Positions 1 to 6,104 of a DNA stretch of 8,150 nt are shown piece by piece; within the stretch, counting starts at the first letter, position 1, and each line of letters begins with the position of its first letter. Position numbers and translations under genes: made by a program. The DNA is from Prevotella sp. UBA3208 (GTDB taxonomy: Bacteria > Bacteroidota > Bacteroidia > Bacteroidales > Bacteroidaceae). Location of the stretch: the NCBI GenBank assembly GCA_002363695.1, contig DEWO01000065.1, forward strand, positions 1 through 8,150, given 5' to 3'. The notes beneath the pieces are model-generated. The model saw nothing but the letters and a program-made list of their open reading frames with translations. It did no database searches and was not told the DNA's origin.

Positions 1-8
1 TACCTTTG
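1..8 (+). promoter_or_regulatory. -7 promoter box of slyD
   Basis: TACCTTTG matches the Bacteroidota sigma-ABfr -7 consensus TAnnTTTG exactly. Transcription would begin roughly at 12-15, giving a leader of about 25 nt before the ATG at 39. The -33 element lies outside the window. The box also rules out a possible TTG start at position 6, which would fall inside the promoter. Confidence 0.65.
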
Positions 9-38
9 CAAATTGAAACAAAACTTAACAAGCATATT

Positions 39-620
39 ATGCCGAAACAGAATCAATACATGGAAGTGGCCTATCAGCTGTTTGTTGATGGGGAGAACGG
101 TTTGGAAATGATGGAAGAGGCTCCTCAGAATCGCCCCTTCAAGTATATTACGGGCTTCGGAGTGGCTCTTGACGCCTTCGAGCAACAGCTGGAAGGACTG
201 GCCAAGGGTGCTGCCTTCGACATCACGATCCCCAAGGAGCAGGCTTATGGCGACTATCAGGACGAATACGTACTCGACCTGAAACGCGAGATGTTCTGCG
301 TGGACGGCAAGTTCGACAGCGAACACATCTACGAAGACGCCATCATTCCCTTGCAGAACGAGGAGGGACGACGTTTCTATGGGCGCGTGGCCGAAATCGG
401 GCAGGACAAGGTAAAGGTAGACCTGAACCACCCTCTGGCCGGCGAGACGCTACACTTCAAGGGTACCGTATTAGAAAACAGACCTGCCACGACTCAGGAG
501 ATTGAGAAACTGATTGCCCACATGACAGGTGGCTGTGGAGGAAACTGCGGAAGCTGTGGTGGAAGCTGCGGAGGAGGTTGTGGCGAAGGCTGTAACTGCG
601 GAGAATGCGGTGGAAACTGA
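39..620 (+). CDS. slyD: SlyD-like FKBP-type peptidyl-prolyl cis-trans isomerase with Cys-rich tail
   Basis: A 193-residue protein of the SlyD family: cytoplasmic prolyl isomerases and chaperones whose C-terminal tail can bind metal such as nickel. An FKBP half (residues 8-70, with the ITGFG..LDAFE..L segment) is interrupted by an insert-in-flap-like segment at about 72-128. The fold then resumes with the DLNHPLAGETLHF motif near 128-140, the most recognisable SlyD signature. Residues 164-193 are a Gly/Cys tail with eight cysteines and no histidine, unlike the His-rich tail of E. coli SlyD. I chose the ATG at 39 because an in-frame TTG at 6 lies inside the promoter. The ATG at 60 is also possible, since many relatives begin close to the MEVAYQL segment. 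It lies 46 bp upstream of aroC on the same strand with no clear promoter or terminator between them, so the two are probably co-transcribed. Family call is firm; a nickel role is inferred only from the tail. Confidence 0.88.
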   Translation: MPKQNQYMEVAYQLFVDGENGLEMMEEAPQNRPFKYITGFGVALDAFEQQLEGLAKGAAFDITIPKEQAYGDYQDEYVLDLKREMFCVDGKFDSEHIYEDAIIPLQNEEGRRFYGRVAEIGQDKVKVDLNHPLAGETLHFKGTVLENRPATTQEIEKLIAHMTGGCGGNCGSCGGSCGGGCGEGCNCGECGGN

Positions 621-666
621 GATATAACAAAACGATTGTCTGATTTTGAGAACCAGGAATAACTAA

Positions 667-1740
667 ATGAATACATTTGGCGAAAGATTCAGGCTGACCA
701 CGTTTGGCGAAAGTCACGGTGAGGCTATTGGAGGTGTGGTAGACGGGATGCCGGCAGGGATTACCATAGATTTGGACTTTATCCAAGAAGAGCTGAATCG
801 CAGGCGTCCTGGACAGAGCCACATCACCACCAGCAGACAGGAGCAAGACCGTGTGGAACTGCTGAGCGGTGTCTTCGAGGGGAAATCAACGGGTTGTCCC
901 ATCGGTTTTATTGTAAGGAACCAAAACCAACACTCCAGTGACTACGACAACATGAAGGACCTGTTCAGGCCCTCACATGCTGACTACACCTATTATATGA
1001 AATACGGTTTGCGGGACCATCGTGGAGGAGGCCGTTCCTCTGCCCGTATCACCATCAGCCGCTGTGTGGCAGGAGCACTGGCCAAACTGGCACTAAGGGA
1101 ATTGGGTATTGAAATACACGCCTACACCTCACAGGTAGGAGACATTGCGCTTGACAGAGACTACACCCAATATGACCTGACACAAACGGAGAACAATGCC
1201 GTTCGCTGTCCCGATGAAAAGAAAGCGGAGAAAATGACCAAGCTCATAGAAAGCGTGAAAGCTGACGGCGACACGATTGGGGGTGTCATCACGGCAGTAA
1301 TAAAGGGATGTCCCGTCGGGCTTGGTGAGCCTGAATTTGGGAAGTTACATGCCACATTAGGGGCCGCCATGCTAAGCATTAATGCCGTCAAGGGATTCGA
1401 ATACGGAGAGGGGTTCCAAAGTGCCTTCAGACGCGGATCTGAGCTAAATGACATCTTCAAGACTGAGAATGGGAAGGTCATTACGACTACCAATCACAGC
1501 GGAGGCATCCAGGGAGGCATCTCAAACGGACAGGACATCTACTTCCGAGTAGCTTTCAAACCTGTGGCTACCCTACTCCGCGAACAACCCACTGTTGACA
1601 AGGAAGGGAAAGAAGTCATTCTCAAAGCCAAAGGAAGACACGATCCATGTGTGTTACCAAGAGCCGTTCCAGTGGTTGAAGCAATGGCTGCTTGCGTCAT
1701 TTTTGACCAATATTTGTTGAATAAGCCTACGAAAATCTAA
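667..1740 (+). CDS. aroC: Chorismate synthase
   Basis: Chorismate synthase converts 5-enolpyruvylshikimate-3-phosphate to chorismate, the last common step towards aromatic amino acids and folate. It needs reduced FMN but causes no net redox change. At 357 residues it has the usual length. The FGESHG signature stands at residues 13-18, with the catalytic His at 17. A second conserved His is at 104 in the [14 protein letters not shown] segment. The [10 protein letters not shown] flavin/substrate loop is at 118-127, and the [17 protein letters not shown] motif lies near the C-terminus. The ATG at 667 starts directly on the conserved N-terminal [17 protein letters not shown] segment. Only an A-rich stretch precedes it, as is usual in this phylum. 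It probably shares the slyD transcript. No defect is visible. Confidence 0.97.
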   Translation: MNTFGERFRLTTFGESHGEAIGGVVDGMPAGITIDLDFIQEELNRRRPGQSHITTSRQEQDRVELLSGVFEGKSTGCPIGFIVRNQNQHSSDYDNMKDLFRPSHADYTYYMKYGLRDHRGGGRSSARITISRCVAGALAKLALRELGIEIHAYTSQVGDIALDRDYTQYDLTQTENNAVRCPDEKKAEKMTKLIESVKADGDTIGGVITAVIKGCPVGLGEPEFGKLHATLGAAMLSINAVKGFEYGEGFQSAFRRGSELNDIFKTENGKVITTTNHSGGIQGGISNGQDIYFRVAFKPVATLLREQPTVDKEGKEVILKAKGRHDPCVLPRAVPVVEAMAACVIFDQYLLNKPTKI

Positions 1741-1801
1741 TTTTTTCGGATGAAAATACAAAAAAAACCGAAAAAAGCATGGTAGTTTAAAACTTTTATA
1801 C

Positions 1802-1809
1802 TATCTTTG
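1802..1809 (+). promoter_or_regulatory. -7 promoter box of a candidate small RNA
   Basis: TATCTTTG followed by C is a perfect Bacteroidota TAnnTTTG box on the plus strand, 62 bp past the aroC stop. No good TTG-type -33 element lies 19-21 bp upstream, so the promoter rests on the -7 box alone. Nothing coding follows it, but a structured segment and a terminator do. Predicted transcription start is about 1813-1816. Confidence 0.55.
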
Positions 1810-1812
1810 CAA

Positions 1813-1918
1813 ACGCTTATTGAAGGGTTTGTGAAAATCTGACGATAAGCTTAGTTAAGTCTAGTTTAGTTTTTGTGTTGGTTGAGAGCGGCTCGATTGA
1901 GTCGCTCTCATTTTGTTT
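1813..1918 (+). ncRNA. Candidate small RNA between aroC and pyrD
   Basis: I do not recognise a known RNA family. A perfect -7 box, a predicted start at about 1813-1816, a 5' stem-loop, a U-rich linker and a strong intrinsic terminator together describe a transcript of about 105 nt. The 5' hairpin pairs GCTTATTG (1815-1822) with CGATAAGC (1843-1850): eight pairs including one G-U, around a 20-nt loop. The linker at 1851-1880 is U-rich and repeats TTAGT-like words. There is no ATG between the promoter and the terminator, and several stops occur, so it is very unlikely to be a small gene. It lies wholly between convergent genes and is antisense to neither. The alternative is that it is merely the aroC 3' region with a chance -7 box. 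No function can be inferred from the sequence. Confidence 0.5.
1884..1918 (+). terminator. Rho-independent terminator (plus strand)
   Basis: GAGAGCGGCTC (1884-1894) pairs with GAGTCGCTCTC (1899-1909): eleven pairs including one G-U, around a GATT tetraloop. ATTTTGTTT follows, so the U-tract lies on the plus strand. The opposite strand has an A-rich stretch beyond the hairpin, so it does not look designed to end pyrD transcription, although the stem may still slow it. It would end the candidate small RNA and any aroC read-through. Confidence 0.8.
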
Positions 1919-1924
1919 CAACCA

Positions 1925-2833
1925 CTACTCCAGACAACCAATAATGTCGTGAACGCTCTGACAGCCATGGGCGTCGAGCCACTCACTAATACCGTTTCTG
2001 ACCTTGATGGTAACTGCCGGATCCAAGAAATTGGCCGTACCGATTTCTATAGCAGTAGCTCCTGCCATGAAGAACTCAATGGCGTCACGGGCCGTACAAA
2101 TGCCTCCCAGACCTATCACAGGAATCTTGACGGCCTTTGCCACCTGCCATACCATGCGCAATGCCACAGGCTTAACGGCAGGGCCACTAAGCCCCCCCGT
2201 CCCAATGCTGAGTAGTGACTTGCGGCGTTCCACGTCAATAGCCATACCCATCAGCGTATTGATAAGCGACACGCTGTCTGCTCCCTCAGCCTCTACGGCA
2301 CGGGCAATCTCGGCAATATCAGTCACATTAGGAGAGAGCTTGACTATCAGCGTCTTGTGGTATCGCTGACGGACAGCCTTCACCACGCTGGACGCACCAG
2401 CGCAAGTGACTCCGAAAGCCATACCGCCATCCTTGACATTAGGACAGGATATGTTCAGTTCTATGGCCGGAATACCATCCAATGCGTCAATGCGTGCAGC
2501 ACACTCCGCATAGTCCTCAGGAGAGGAACCGCTGACATTGACTATCATGTTGGTGTCAATACCCTTAATTTGTGGATAAATGTGCTCACAGAAGTAGTCA
2601 ACGCCCTTATTCTGCAATCCCACGCAATTCAGCATACCCTGGGGAGTTTCTGCCATACGGGGATAGTCGTTGCCTTCACGAGGCTTTAACGTCGTCCCCT
2701 TGACTATAATCCCCCCTAACCCATCAAGGGGAATAAAGTCCTGAAACTCCAAACCATATCCGAATGTACCACTGGCAGTCATCACCGGATTCTTCAGCGA
2801 CAAAGCGCCTATATTTACTCTTAAATCTGCCAT
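1925..2833 (-). CDS. pyrD: Dihydroorotate dehydrogenase B (NAD+), catalytic subunit
   Basis: FMN-binding catalytic subunit of class 1B dihydroorotate dehydrogenase, which oxidises dihydroorotate to orotate in pyrimidine synthesis and passes electrons to the PyrK subunit. At 302 residues it is of normal length. Visible landmarks: SGTFGYG at 21-27; the flavin-site lysine in IIVKGTTL (Lys45); MLNCVGLQN at 67-75; [13 protein letters not shown] at 125-137 with the catalytic-loop Cys130, as expected for class 1 enzymes (class 2 has Ser); Lys165 in IVKLSPN; and phosphate-binding GLGGI (241-245) and AIEIGTANF (261-269). It overlaps the upstream pyrK by 13 bp, so the pair is translationally linked, and adjacency to pyrK supports class 1B. 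A run of seven G/C at 2192-2198 lies inside the gene, but the frame is intact. Confidence 0.95.
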   Translation of the reverse strand: MADLRVNIGALSLKNPVMTASGTFGYGLEFQDFIPLDGLGGIIVKGTTLKPREGNDYPRMAETPQGMLNCVGLQNKGVDYFCEHIYPQIKGIDTNMIVNVSGSSPEDYAECAARIDALDGIPAIELNISCPNVKDGGMAFGVTCAGASSVVKAVRQRYHKTLIVKLSPNVTDIAEIARAVEAEGADSVSLINTLMGMAIDVERRKSLLSIGTGGLSGPAVKPVALRMVWQVAKAVKIPVIGLGGICTARDAIEFFMAGATAIEIGTANFLDPAVTIKVRNGISEWLDAHGCQSVHDIIGCLE

Positions 2834-3624
2834 AACAGTCTTTTTACGTTAAATACCGGACCATCCTTACACACACACAGATTACCCTCTGTGGTCTTTT
2901 CTACGCAGCAGAGGCAGGCACCCAGTCCACAGGCCATCATATTCTCCAAAGACACCTCACACTCAATGCCTTGCTTCACGGCATAGCGGGCTACGGCCTT
3001 CATCATAGGCGTAGGACCACAGGTACAGATGCGGTCAAAATGCTCTTGCAAAACGGAGTGGTCGGTGACAAACCCCTTTTCACCCATGGAGCCGTCCTCC
3101 GTCGTTACGCACACACGCCCGTACCTATTGAATAAATCTAACTCCAATAGGTCACTGGCCGTACGACCACCCAACAAGAAGGTGGGTTTACAGCCCAAAG
3201 CATGAAGTTTTGCACCCAGACAAAGCATGGGGGCAACGCCCACACCTCCACCTATCAGCAGATAAGAAGGGAACTGGGAAGACTGAGAATGAGCAGATGC
3301 AGCGTTTTCTGACGGCAGCGTGAAACTATTGCCCAGAGGCAACACACAGTTCAGGACGTCGCCCACTTTCAGACGTCCCAACTGTCTGGTTCCATCACCC
3401 ACCATAGCCACCATGAGCCATAACTCATTCTTCTCACGATCTAAGAAATTAATAGAAATAGGACGTCGTAGAAATGTCGAGGGAGAACCGTCAACACGAA
3501 CCTCCACGAACTGTCCCGGAAGCATTTCCGGCAAGGTTTCAGAGTCTGTCAGCCTCAGTAAAACGTGTTTCGGGCTAAGCTGTTCCACAGCCCGAACCTG
3601 TAGGTCAAGAACGTACTTTTTCAT
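2821..3624 (-). CDS. pyrK: Dihydroorotate dehydrogenase B electron-transfer subunit PyrK
   Basis: FAD and [2Fe-2S] subunit that lets PyrD use NAD+ as electron acceptor. The protein has 267 residues. Order of parts: a ferredoxin-reductase-type beta barrel with the FAD-binding RRPIS motif at 53-57; an NAD-binding domain with [12 protein letters not shown] at 123-134 and CGPTPMM at 202-208; and the iron-sulphur cluster motif with cysteines 232, 237, 240 and 252 just before KDGPVF. Two extra cysteines (239, 250) lie in the cluster loop. A Ser/Ala-rich insert at about 104-118 looks like a family-specific loop. I chose the ATG at 3624. The in-frame ATG at 3663 lies upstream of the promoter, overlapping its -33 element, and would add a segment not typical of the family. 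Its last 13 bp overlap pyrD. Confidence 0.94.
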   Translation of the reverse strand: MKKYVLDLQVRAVEQLSPKHVLLRLTDSETLPEMLPGQFVEVRVDGSPSTFLRRPISINFLDREKNELWLMVAMVGDGTRQLGRLKVGDVLNCVLPLGNSFTLPSENAASAHSQSSQFPSYLLIGGGVGVAPMLCLGAKLHALGCKPTFLLGGRTASDLLELDLFNRYGRVCVTTEDGSMGEKGFVTDHSVLQEHFDRICTCGPTPMMKAVARYAVKQGIECEVSLENMMACGLGACLCCVEKTTEGNLCVCKDGPVFNVKRLLWQI

Positions 3625-3632
3625 AACGAGTG

Positions 3633-3664
3633 CAAAGTTAGCGGTTTTTCGCAAAACAGCCAAA
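3633..3664 (-). promoter_or_regulatory. pyrK-pyrD promoter
   Basis: On the minus strand, TTTG (3661-3664) is followed by a 20-bp spacer and TAACTTTG (3633-3640), an exact fit to the Bacteroidota TTTG-N19-21-TAnnTTTG promoter. Predicted transcription start is about 3627-3630, so only some 3-6 nt would precede the pyrK ATG at 3624. This fixes the pyrK start and suggests a nearly leaderless mRNA. Confidence 0.75.
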
Positions 3665-3697
3665 ATCTGACGCCAATTTTTCCAATATGCCTACAAA

Positions 3698-4183
3698 TTA
3701 CTTCTTAGCCGGCACAAAAGTTTCGTACGTCTGATCATCATAATAAACACGAATTTCTGTGACTTTTCGTGGTTCCTTGTCAATAATTTTGATTTCCTCT
3801 CGAACCATTTCCGGACGTGTACTAATTACACCATGCTGATAAGAGCGTGCCGAAGAGTCCGAAGAACGGATAGGGGAAGTTTCAGGAAGAGGAGCATCGA
3901 AATTTATCATCGGTTCTGAAGTCCTCGATGGAGCCTCCAAATCTGAATCAGCAGTTTCAGCAGGGTGGGCTATATACATGTCACCAGAACCAAAAAGCAA
4001 CCACTCCGTACTGATGTCAGGAATTTTTGATTTAATTGCTTCAATGATATTAATCGTTGGACGAGTGCGTCCATTAAAGATACTGCTCAACGTAGCAGGT
4101 GACTGTTGGAGGAAATCTGCAAACACTTGTTGGGTCATGTGCTTGTCCTCCATAATCTGGCGAATTCTGTCTTTTGTTTCCAT
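3698..4183 (-). CDS. XRE-family helix-turn-helix transcriptional regulator
   Basis: A 161-residue DNA-binding protein. Residues 4-66 form a Cro/C1-type helix-turn-helix domain. MTQQVFADFLQQSPATLSS (16-34) reads as the two DNA-binding helices, FNGRTRPT (36-43) as the usual loop after the recognition helix, and IPDISTEWLLFGSGDMY (54-70) as the closing segment seen in many Bacteroidales XRE proteins. Residues 73-128 are rich in Ser, Pro, Glu and Asp and look disordered. Residues 129-161 look like a short ordered tail (KVTEIRVYYDDQTYETFVP). There is no LexA-type peptidase domain. A consensus promoter lies directly upstream with an inverted repeat over its -7 box, suggesting self-repression. It lies upstream of pyrK on the same strand, but pyrK has its own promoter, so control of pyrimidine genes is not shown. 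The target is unknown; the boxes in the AT-rich DNA upstream are the obvious candidates. Confidence 0.85.
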   Translation of the reverse strand: METKDRIRQIMEDKHMTQQVFADFLQQSPATLSSIFNGRTRPTINIIEAIKSKIPDISTEWLLFGSGDMYIAHPAETADSDLEAPSRTSEPMINFDAPLPETSPIRSSDSSARSYQHGVISTRPEMVREEIKIIDKEPRKVTEIRVYYDDQTYETFVPAKK

Positions 4184-4198
4184 TTAAGTCAAAATTAG

Positions 4199-4211
4199 GG
4201 GCAAAATGCCC
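4199..4211 (-). promoter_or_regulatory. Small hairpin in the regulator gene leader
   Basis: GGGCA (4199-4203) and TGCCC (4207-4211) form a perfect 5-bp stem around three bases, about 15 bp upstream of the XRE gene ATG and inside its predicted leader. It could be an operator half-site pair, a leader hairpin that affects translation, or chance. Confidence 0.35.
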
Positions 4212-4223
4212 GATTTTTTAAGA

Positions 4224-4259
4224 TTTTACAAAGGTAAAACATTTTTTTGAAATATACAA
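4224..4259 (-). promoter_or_regulatory. Promoter of the XRE regulator with overlapping inverted repeat
   Basis: On the minus strand TTG (4257-4259), a 20-bp spacer and TACCTTTG (4229-4236) match the Bacteroidota promoter. Predicted start is about 4223-4226, giving a leader of about 40 nt. The -7 box sits inside the inverted repeat TTTTAC-N4-GTAAAA (4224-4239). A dimeric repressor bound there would cover the polymerase site, so self-repression is a natural inference. Confidence 0.65.
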
Positions 4260-4922
4260 GAAATCTAAAGGAAATTTTATTTTGTAAAGTTTAGATATTA
4301 AATTCAGAATTTTAGAATTTACATTTTAGAACCCTAAAAACGGCGTTTAAAATCACAAATATAAATTTACAGGACTAAATCATTACAAAGCGTTTCTTCA
4401 TGTTATTTTTAGCAACTTACTGGTTATAAGTGAACTATTTAAACGGCTAAGTACTTTATAGGCACTCTATATGCAGAATTGGCTTGTAAAAGATGAATGT
4501 TTTGCCATATTTAAAGGAACAAATACGTATAACTAACTGATTTTTATCAATATAATAATCATGCGTGTCTTATGAATATCTATCTATACGGGATTGTAAA
4601 TCAGAAACGTTAGGTTTGTAAATCAAAAATTATATTGCCTATTTTGATTTACAAATATACAATTTACATTTTTATTATCCAAATTCGAGGTAGTCCTGAA
4701 GTGGATTTAGAAATCAGAATCAACAAACCAAAATGCAAAAAATGTCTAATTCTAAATTCGCAGTCTCTGGATTGGCGAAAATTTAGCGTTTTCGAAGAAT
4801 TCCGCACCATCGGAGGAAAAACCGAAAATACGCGAAATATGAGGGCTTATTATGGGGCAGAAACCCTTTGCCCATCAGCGTTAGAGGGCAAAAATCCTTG
4901 TCTGCAAAAAATTGGATTCTAG
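4260..4922. other. AT-rich gene-free region with repeated boxes
   Basis: I see no convincing gene, tRNA or rRNA here. The left two thirds are very AT-rich. Repeated words: ATTTTAGAA at 4309-4317 and 4323-4331 (14 bp apart); the ACAAATATA(C)AATTTACA element at about 4355-4371 and 4651-4668; and TTGTAAATCA at 4594-4603 and 4616-4625 (22 bp apart), with inverted copies nearby. AAACGGCGTTT at 4338-4348 is a small palindrome. The part from about 4690 to 4920 is less AT-rich and unlike the rest, with GGGCA/TGCCC words at 4855-4873. Possible readings are a regulatory region for the XRE protein, a decayed mobile or prophage remnant, or a dispersed noncoding repeat. Confidence 0.6.
4611..4668 (+). repeat. 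14-bp inverted repeat and related boxes over a -7-like sequence
   Basis: TTTGTAAATCAAAA (4615-4628) and TTTTGATTTACAAA (4642-4655) are perfect inverted copies separated by 13 bp. The left arm overlaps TAGGTTTG (4611-4618), an exact TAnnTTTG match on the plus strand. The right arm overlaps TATATTTG on the minus strand (4652-4659). A further half copy lies at 4594-4603 and a looser one at 4661-4668. The layout resembles a multi-site operator for a dimeric repressor. No matching -33 element is clear for the plus-strand box. Confidence 0.5.
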
Positions 4923-4948
4923 AAAAAAAGAGCCTCAAAACGGGCTCT
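4923..4948 (-). terminator. Rho-independent terminator of holA
   Basis: On the minus strand AGAGCC (4943-4948) pairs with GGCTCT (4929-4934) around an 8-base loop, followed by seven T residues (4923-4929, the first shared with the stem end). It begins a few bases past the holA stop. The plus-strand side lacks a T-run. Confidence 0.85.
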
Positions 4949-4952
4949 ATTC

Positions 4953-5978
4953 TTAGTGAAGTATAAAGAAAATTAACTCTTTCATGAGCTCTCCAGGGGG
5001 GGTATTGGGGTTGTCTAACCCCTTACTTTTGGCATCAATTTCTCTTATCTTACCCAGAATCTGCATCACCTTCACACCTGTATAATTTCGCATACCAGTG
5101 ACATATTCCCGAGCAAACCATGGAGACTTGAAATCGAGCCATTGAGCCAATGCCTCCTGACTGCCTTTTTGGGGACAATAATAAGAGATCATCAGATTTT
5201 GGAAGTAATTAAAGAGCAACGGGAGAAACGCATACAATCCCCCACTCTTCGGATTTTCGTCAAAATATTTGATTATCAGGTTTGCTTTATAGATATTTCG
5301 GTTAACCAAGGCATCACGCAACTCATAACCGTTAAAGTCCTTGCTCACCCCTATCTGGTCTTCTACGACCTGAGGAGTGACTCGTTTGTTGTCTGCCGGC
5401 AATGACAGCAGGACCTTGTTCAATTCGCCTGTAAGACGGCTTAAATCGCTTCCTATTGCTTCAGCGACCAATTGGGCCGCCTTGGGTTCAATTGAGGCTC
5501 CACGAGCCTGCAAATAGTGTTCTATGAAGGGCAGAAGTTCGCGGTCACCCAGTTTCTTGCTTTCGAAGAGCACTCCAGCCTGCTGGATAGCCTTCACATA
5601 TTCCTTTTTGCGACCGTCGACCTTTCCATTTTTGTGACACATCACGAGGATGGTGGAAGGCATGGGTGCCTTGAAATACTTCTCCAGTGGCTCCGTGTTC
5701 CGGATGTTCTGAGCTTCCTTGACAATGAGCACCTGGTATTCAGCCATCATGGGATAGCGTTTGGCGGCGTCGACAATCTGGGAAGCCGTTACGTCTGAGC
5801 CGAAGAGTACGGTCTGGTTAAAATCCCGCTCTTCGGGTTGCAACACATTATTGGCCAGCCATTCGCTGATTTGGTCAATATAATACGACTCCTCGCCCAT
5901 CAGGTAATAGACGGGCTTGAACTGACGCGCTTTGAGGTCGTTCATGACGCTGTCGTATGTGACTGTTAACTGTGCCAT
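4953..5978 (-). CDS. holA: DNA polymerase III delta subunit (clamp loader)
   Basis: A 341-residue protein with the HolA pattern. KPVYYLMGEESYYIDQI (21-37) is the start of the first AAA+-like domain, where delta proteins have no working Walker A. SKKLGDRELLPFIEHYLQARG (140-160) and SDLSRLTGELNKVLLSL (177-193) are typical of the middle domain. GYELRDALVNRN near 218-229 and LLFNYFQNLMISYY at 254-267 belong to the C-terminal collar domain. Delta opens the beta sliding clamp within the clamp-loader complex. I chose the ATG at 5978, which begins MAQLTVTYDSVMNDL. The TTG at 6032 would add 18 residues not typical of the family and would leave almost no leader after the promoter. A run of seven G/C at 4996-5002 lies near the 3' end without breaking the frame. 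It is divergent from the nuclease-like gene. Confidence 0.92.
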   Translation of the reverse strand: MAQLTVTYDSVMNDLKARQFKPVYYLMGEESYYIDQISEWLANNVLQPEERDFNQTVLFGSDVTASQIVDAAKRYPMMAEYQVLIVKEAQNIRNTEPLEKYFKAPMPSTILVMCHKNGKVDGRKKEYVKAIQQAGVLFESKKLGDRELLPFIEHYLQARGASIEPKAAQLVAEAIGSDLSRLTGELNKVLLSLPADNKRVTPQVVEDQIGVSKDFNGYELRDALVNRNIYKANLIIKYFDENPKSGGLYAFLPLLFNYFQNLMISYYCPQKGSQEALAQWLDFKSPWFAREYVTGMRNYTGVKVMQILGKIREIDAKSKGLDNPNTPPGELMKELIFFILH

Positions 5979-5994
5979 AACCGGACTGCTATAT

Positions 5995-6007
5995 GGGCTG
6001 TAAGCCC
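5995..6007 (-). other. Hairpin in the holA leader
   Basis: GGGCT (5995-5999) and AGCCC (6003-6007) form a 5-bp stem with a 3-base loop, inside the predicted leader of about 60 nt and about 17 bp upstream of the chosen ATG. It may affect translation or may be incidental. Confidence 0.3.
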
Positions 6008-6041
6008 GTTCTATATTAGATTCATTAAACAAAATCTCCTA

Positions 6042-6049
6042 CAAAGTTA
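6042..6049 (-). promoter_or_regulatory. -7 promoter box of holA
   Basis: TAACTTTG on the minus strand is an exact TAnnTTTG match. Predicted start about 6036-6039, so the leader is about 60 nt to the ATG at 5978. The -33 element is not obvious. The promoter stands back to back with that of the divergent gene, with -7 boxes 42 bp apart. Confidence 0.6.
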
Positions 6050-6091
6050 CAAAAAAAGCTGCTATTGGGTACACATATTAAGTTTTTTTTG

Positions 6092-6099
6092 TAATTTTG
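6092..6099 (+). promoter_or_regulatory. -7 promoter box of the HsdR-N-like gene
   Basis: TAATTTTG on the plus strand matches TAnnTTTG and ends only 5 bases before the ATG at 6105. The predicted start (about 6103-6106) nearly coincides with the start codon, so the mRNA would be leaderless or nearly so. No good -33 element is seen at normal spacing. Confidence 0.55.
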
Positions 6100-6104
6100 C
6101 CCAC

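Noticed and set aside
641..648. TGATTTTG as a separate aroC promoter
   Set aside because: It misses the required A at the second position of TAnnTTTG; co-transcription with slyD is simpler.
1741..1776. TTTTTTCGG (1741-1749) and CCGAAAAAA (1768-1776) as an aroC terminator
   Set aside because: The arms are complementary, but the stem is mostly A-T, the loop is 18 bases and no T-run follows. The stronger hairpin at 1884 fits better.
1913..2689. Plus-strand frames of 100-121 codons opposite pyrD
   Set aside because: They are antisense shadows of a clearly identified gene, without promoter or family likeness.
4198..4873. GGGGCA/TGCCC words at 4198-4211 and 4854-4873 as ends of an inserted element
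   Set aside because: Similarity is limited to a few bases, there is no visible target duplication and no transposase remnant. Too weak to call a mobile element.
4635..4922. A 95-codon plus-strand frame with a TTG start just after the 4611 -7-like box
   Set aside because: Its first part is read from the AT-rich inverted repeat, composition is unlike a protein gene, it runs up to the holA terminator, and I recognise no family. Kept only as part of the gene-free region.
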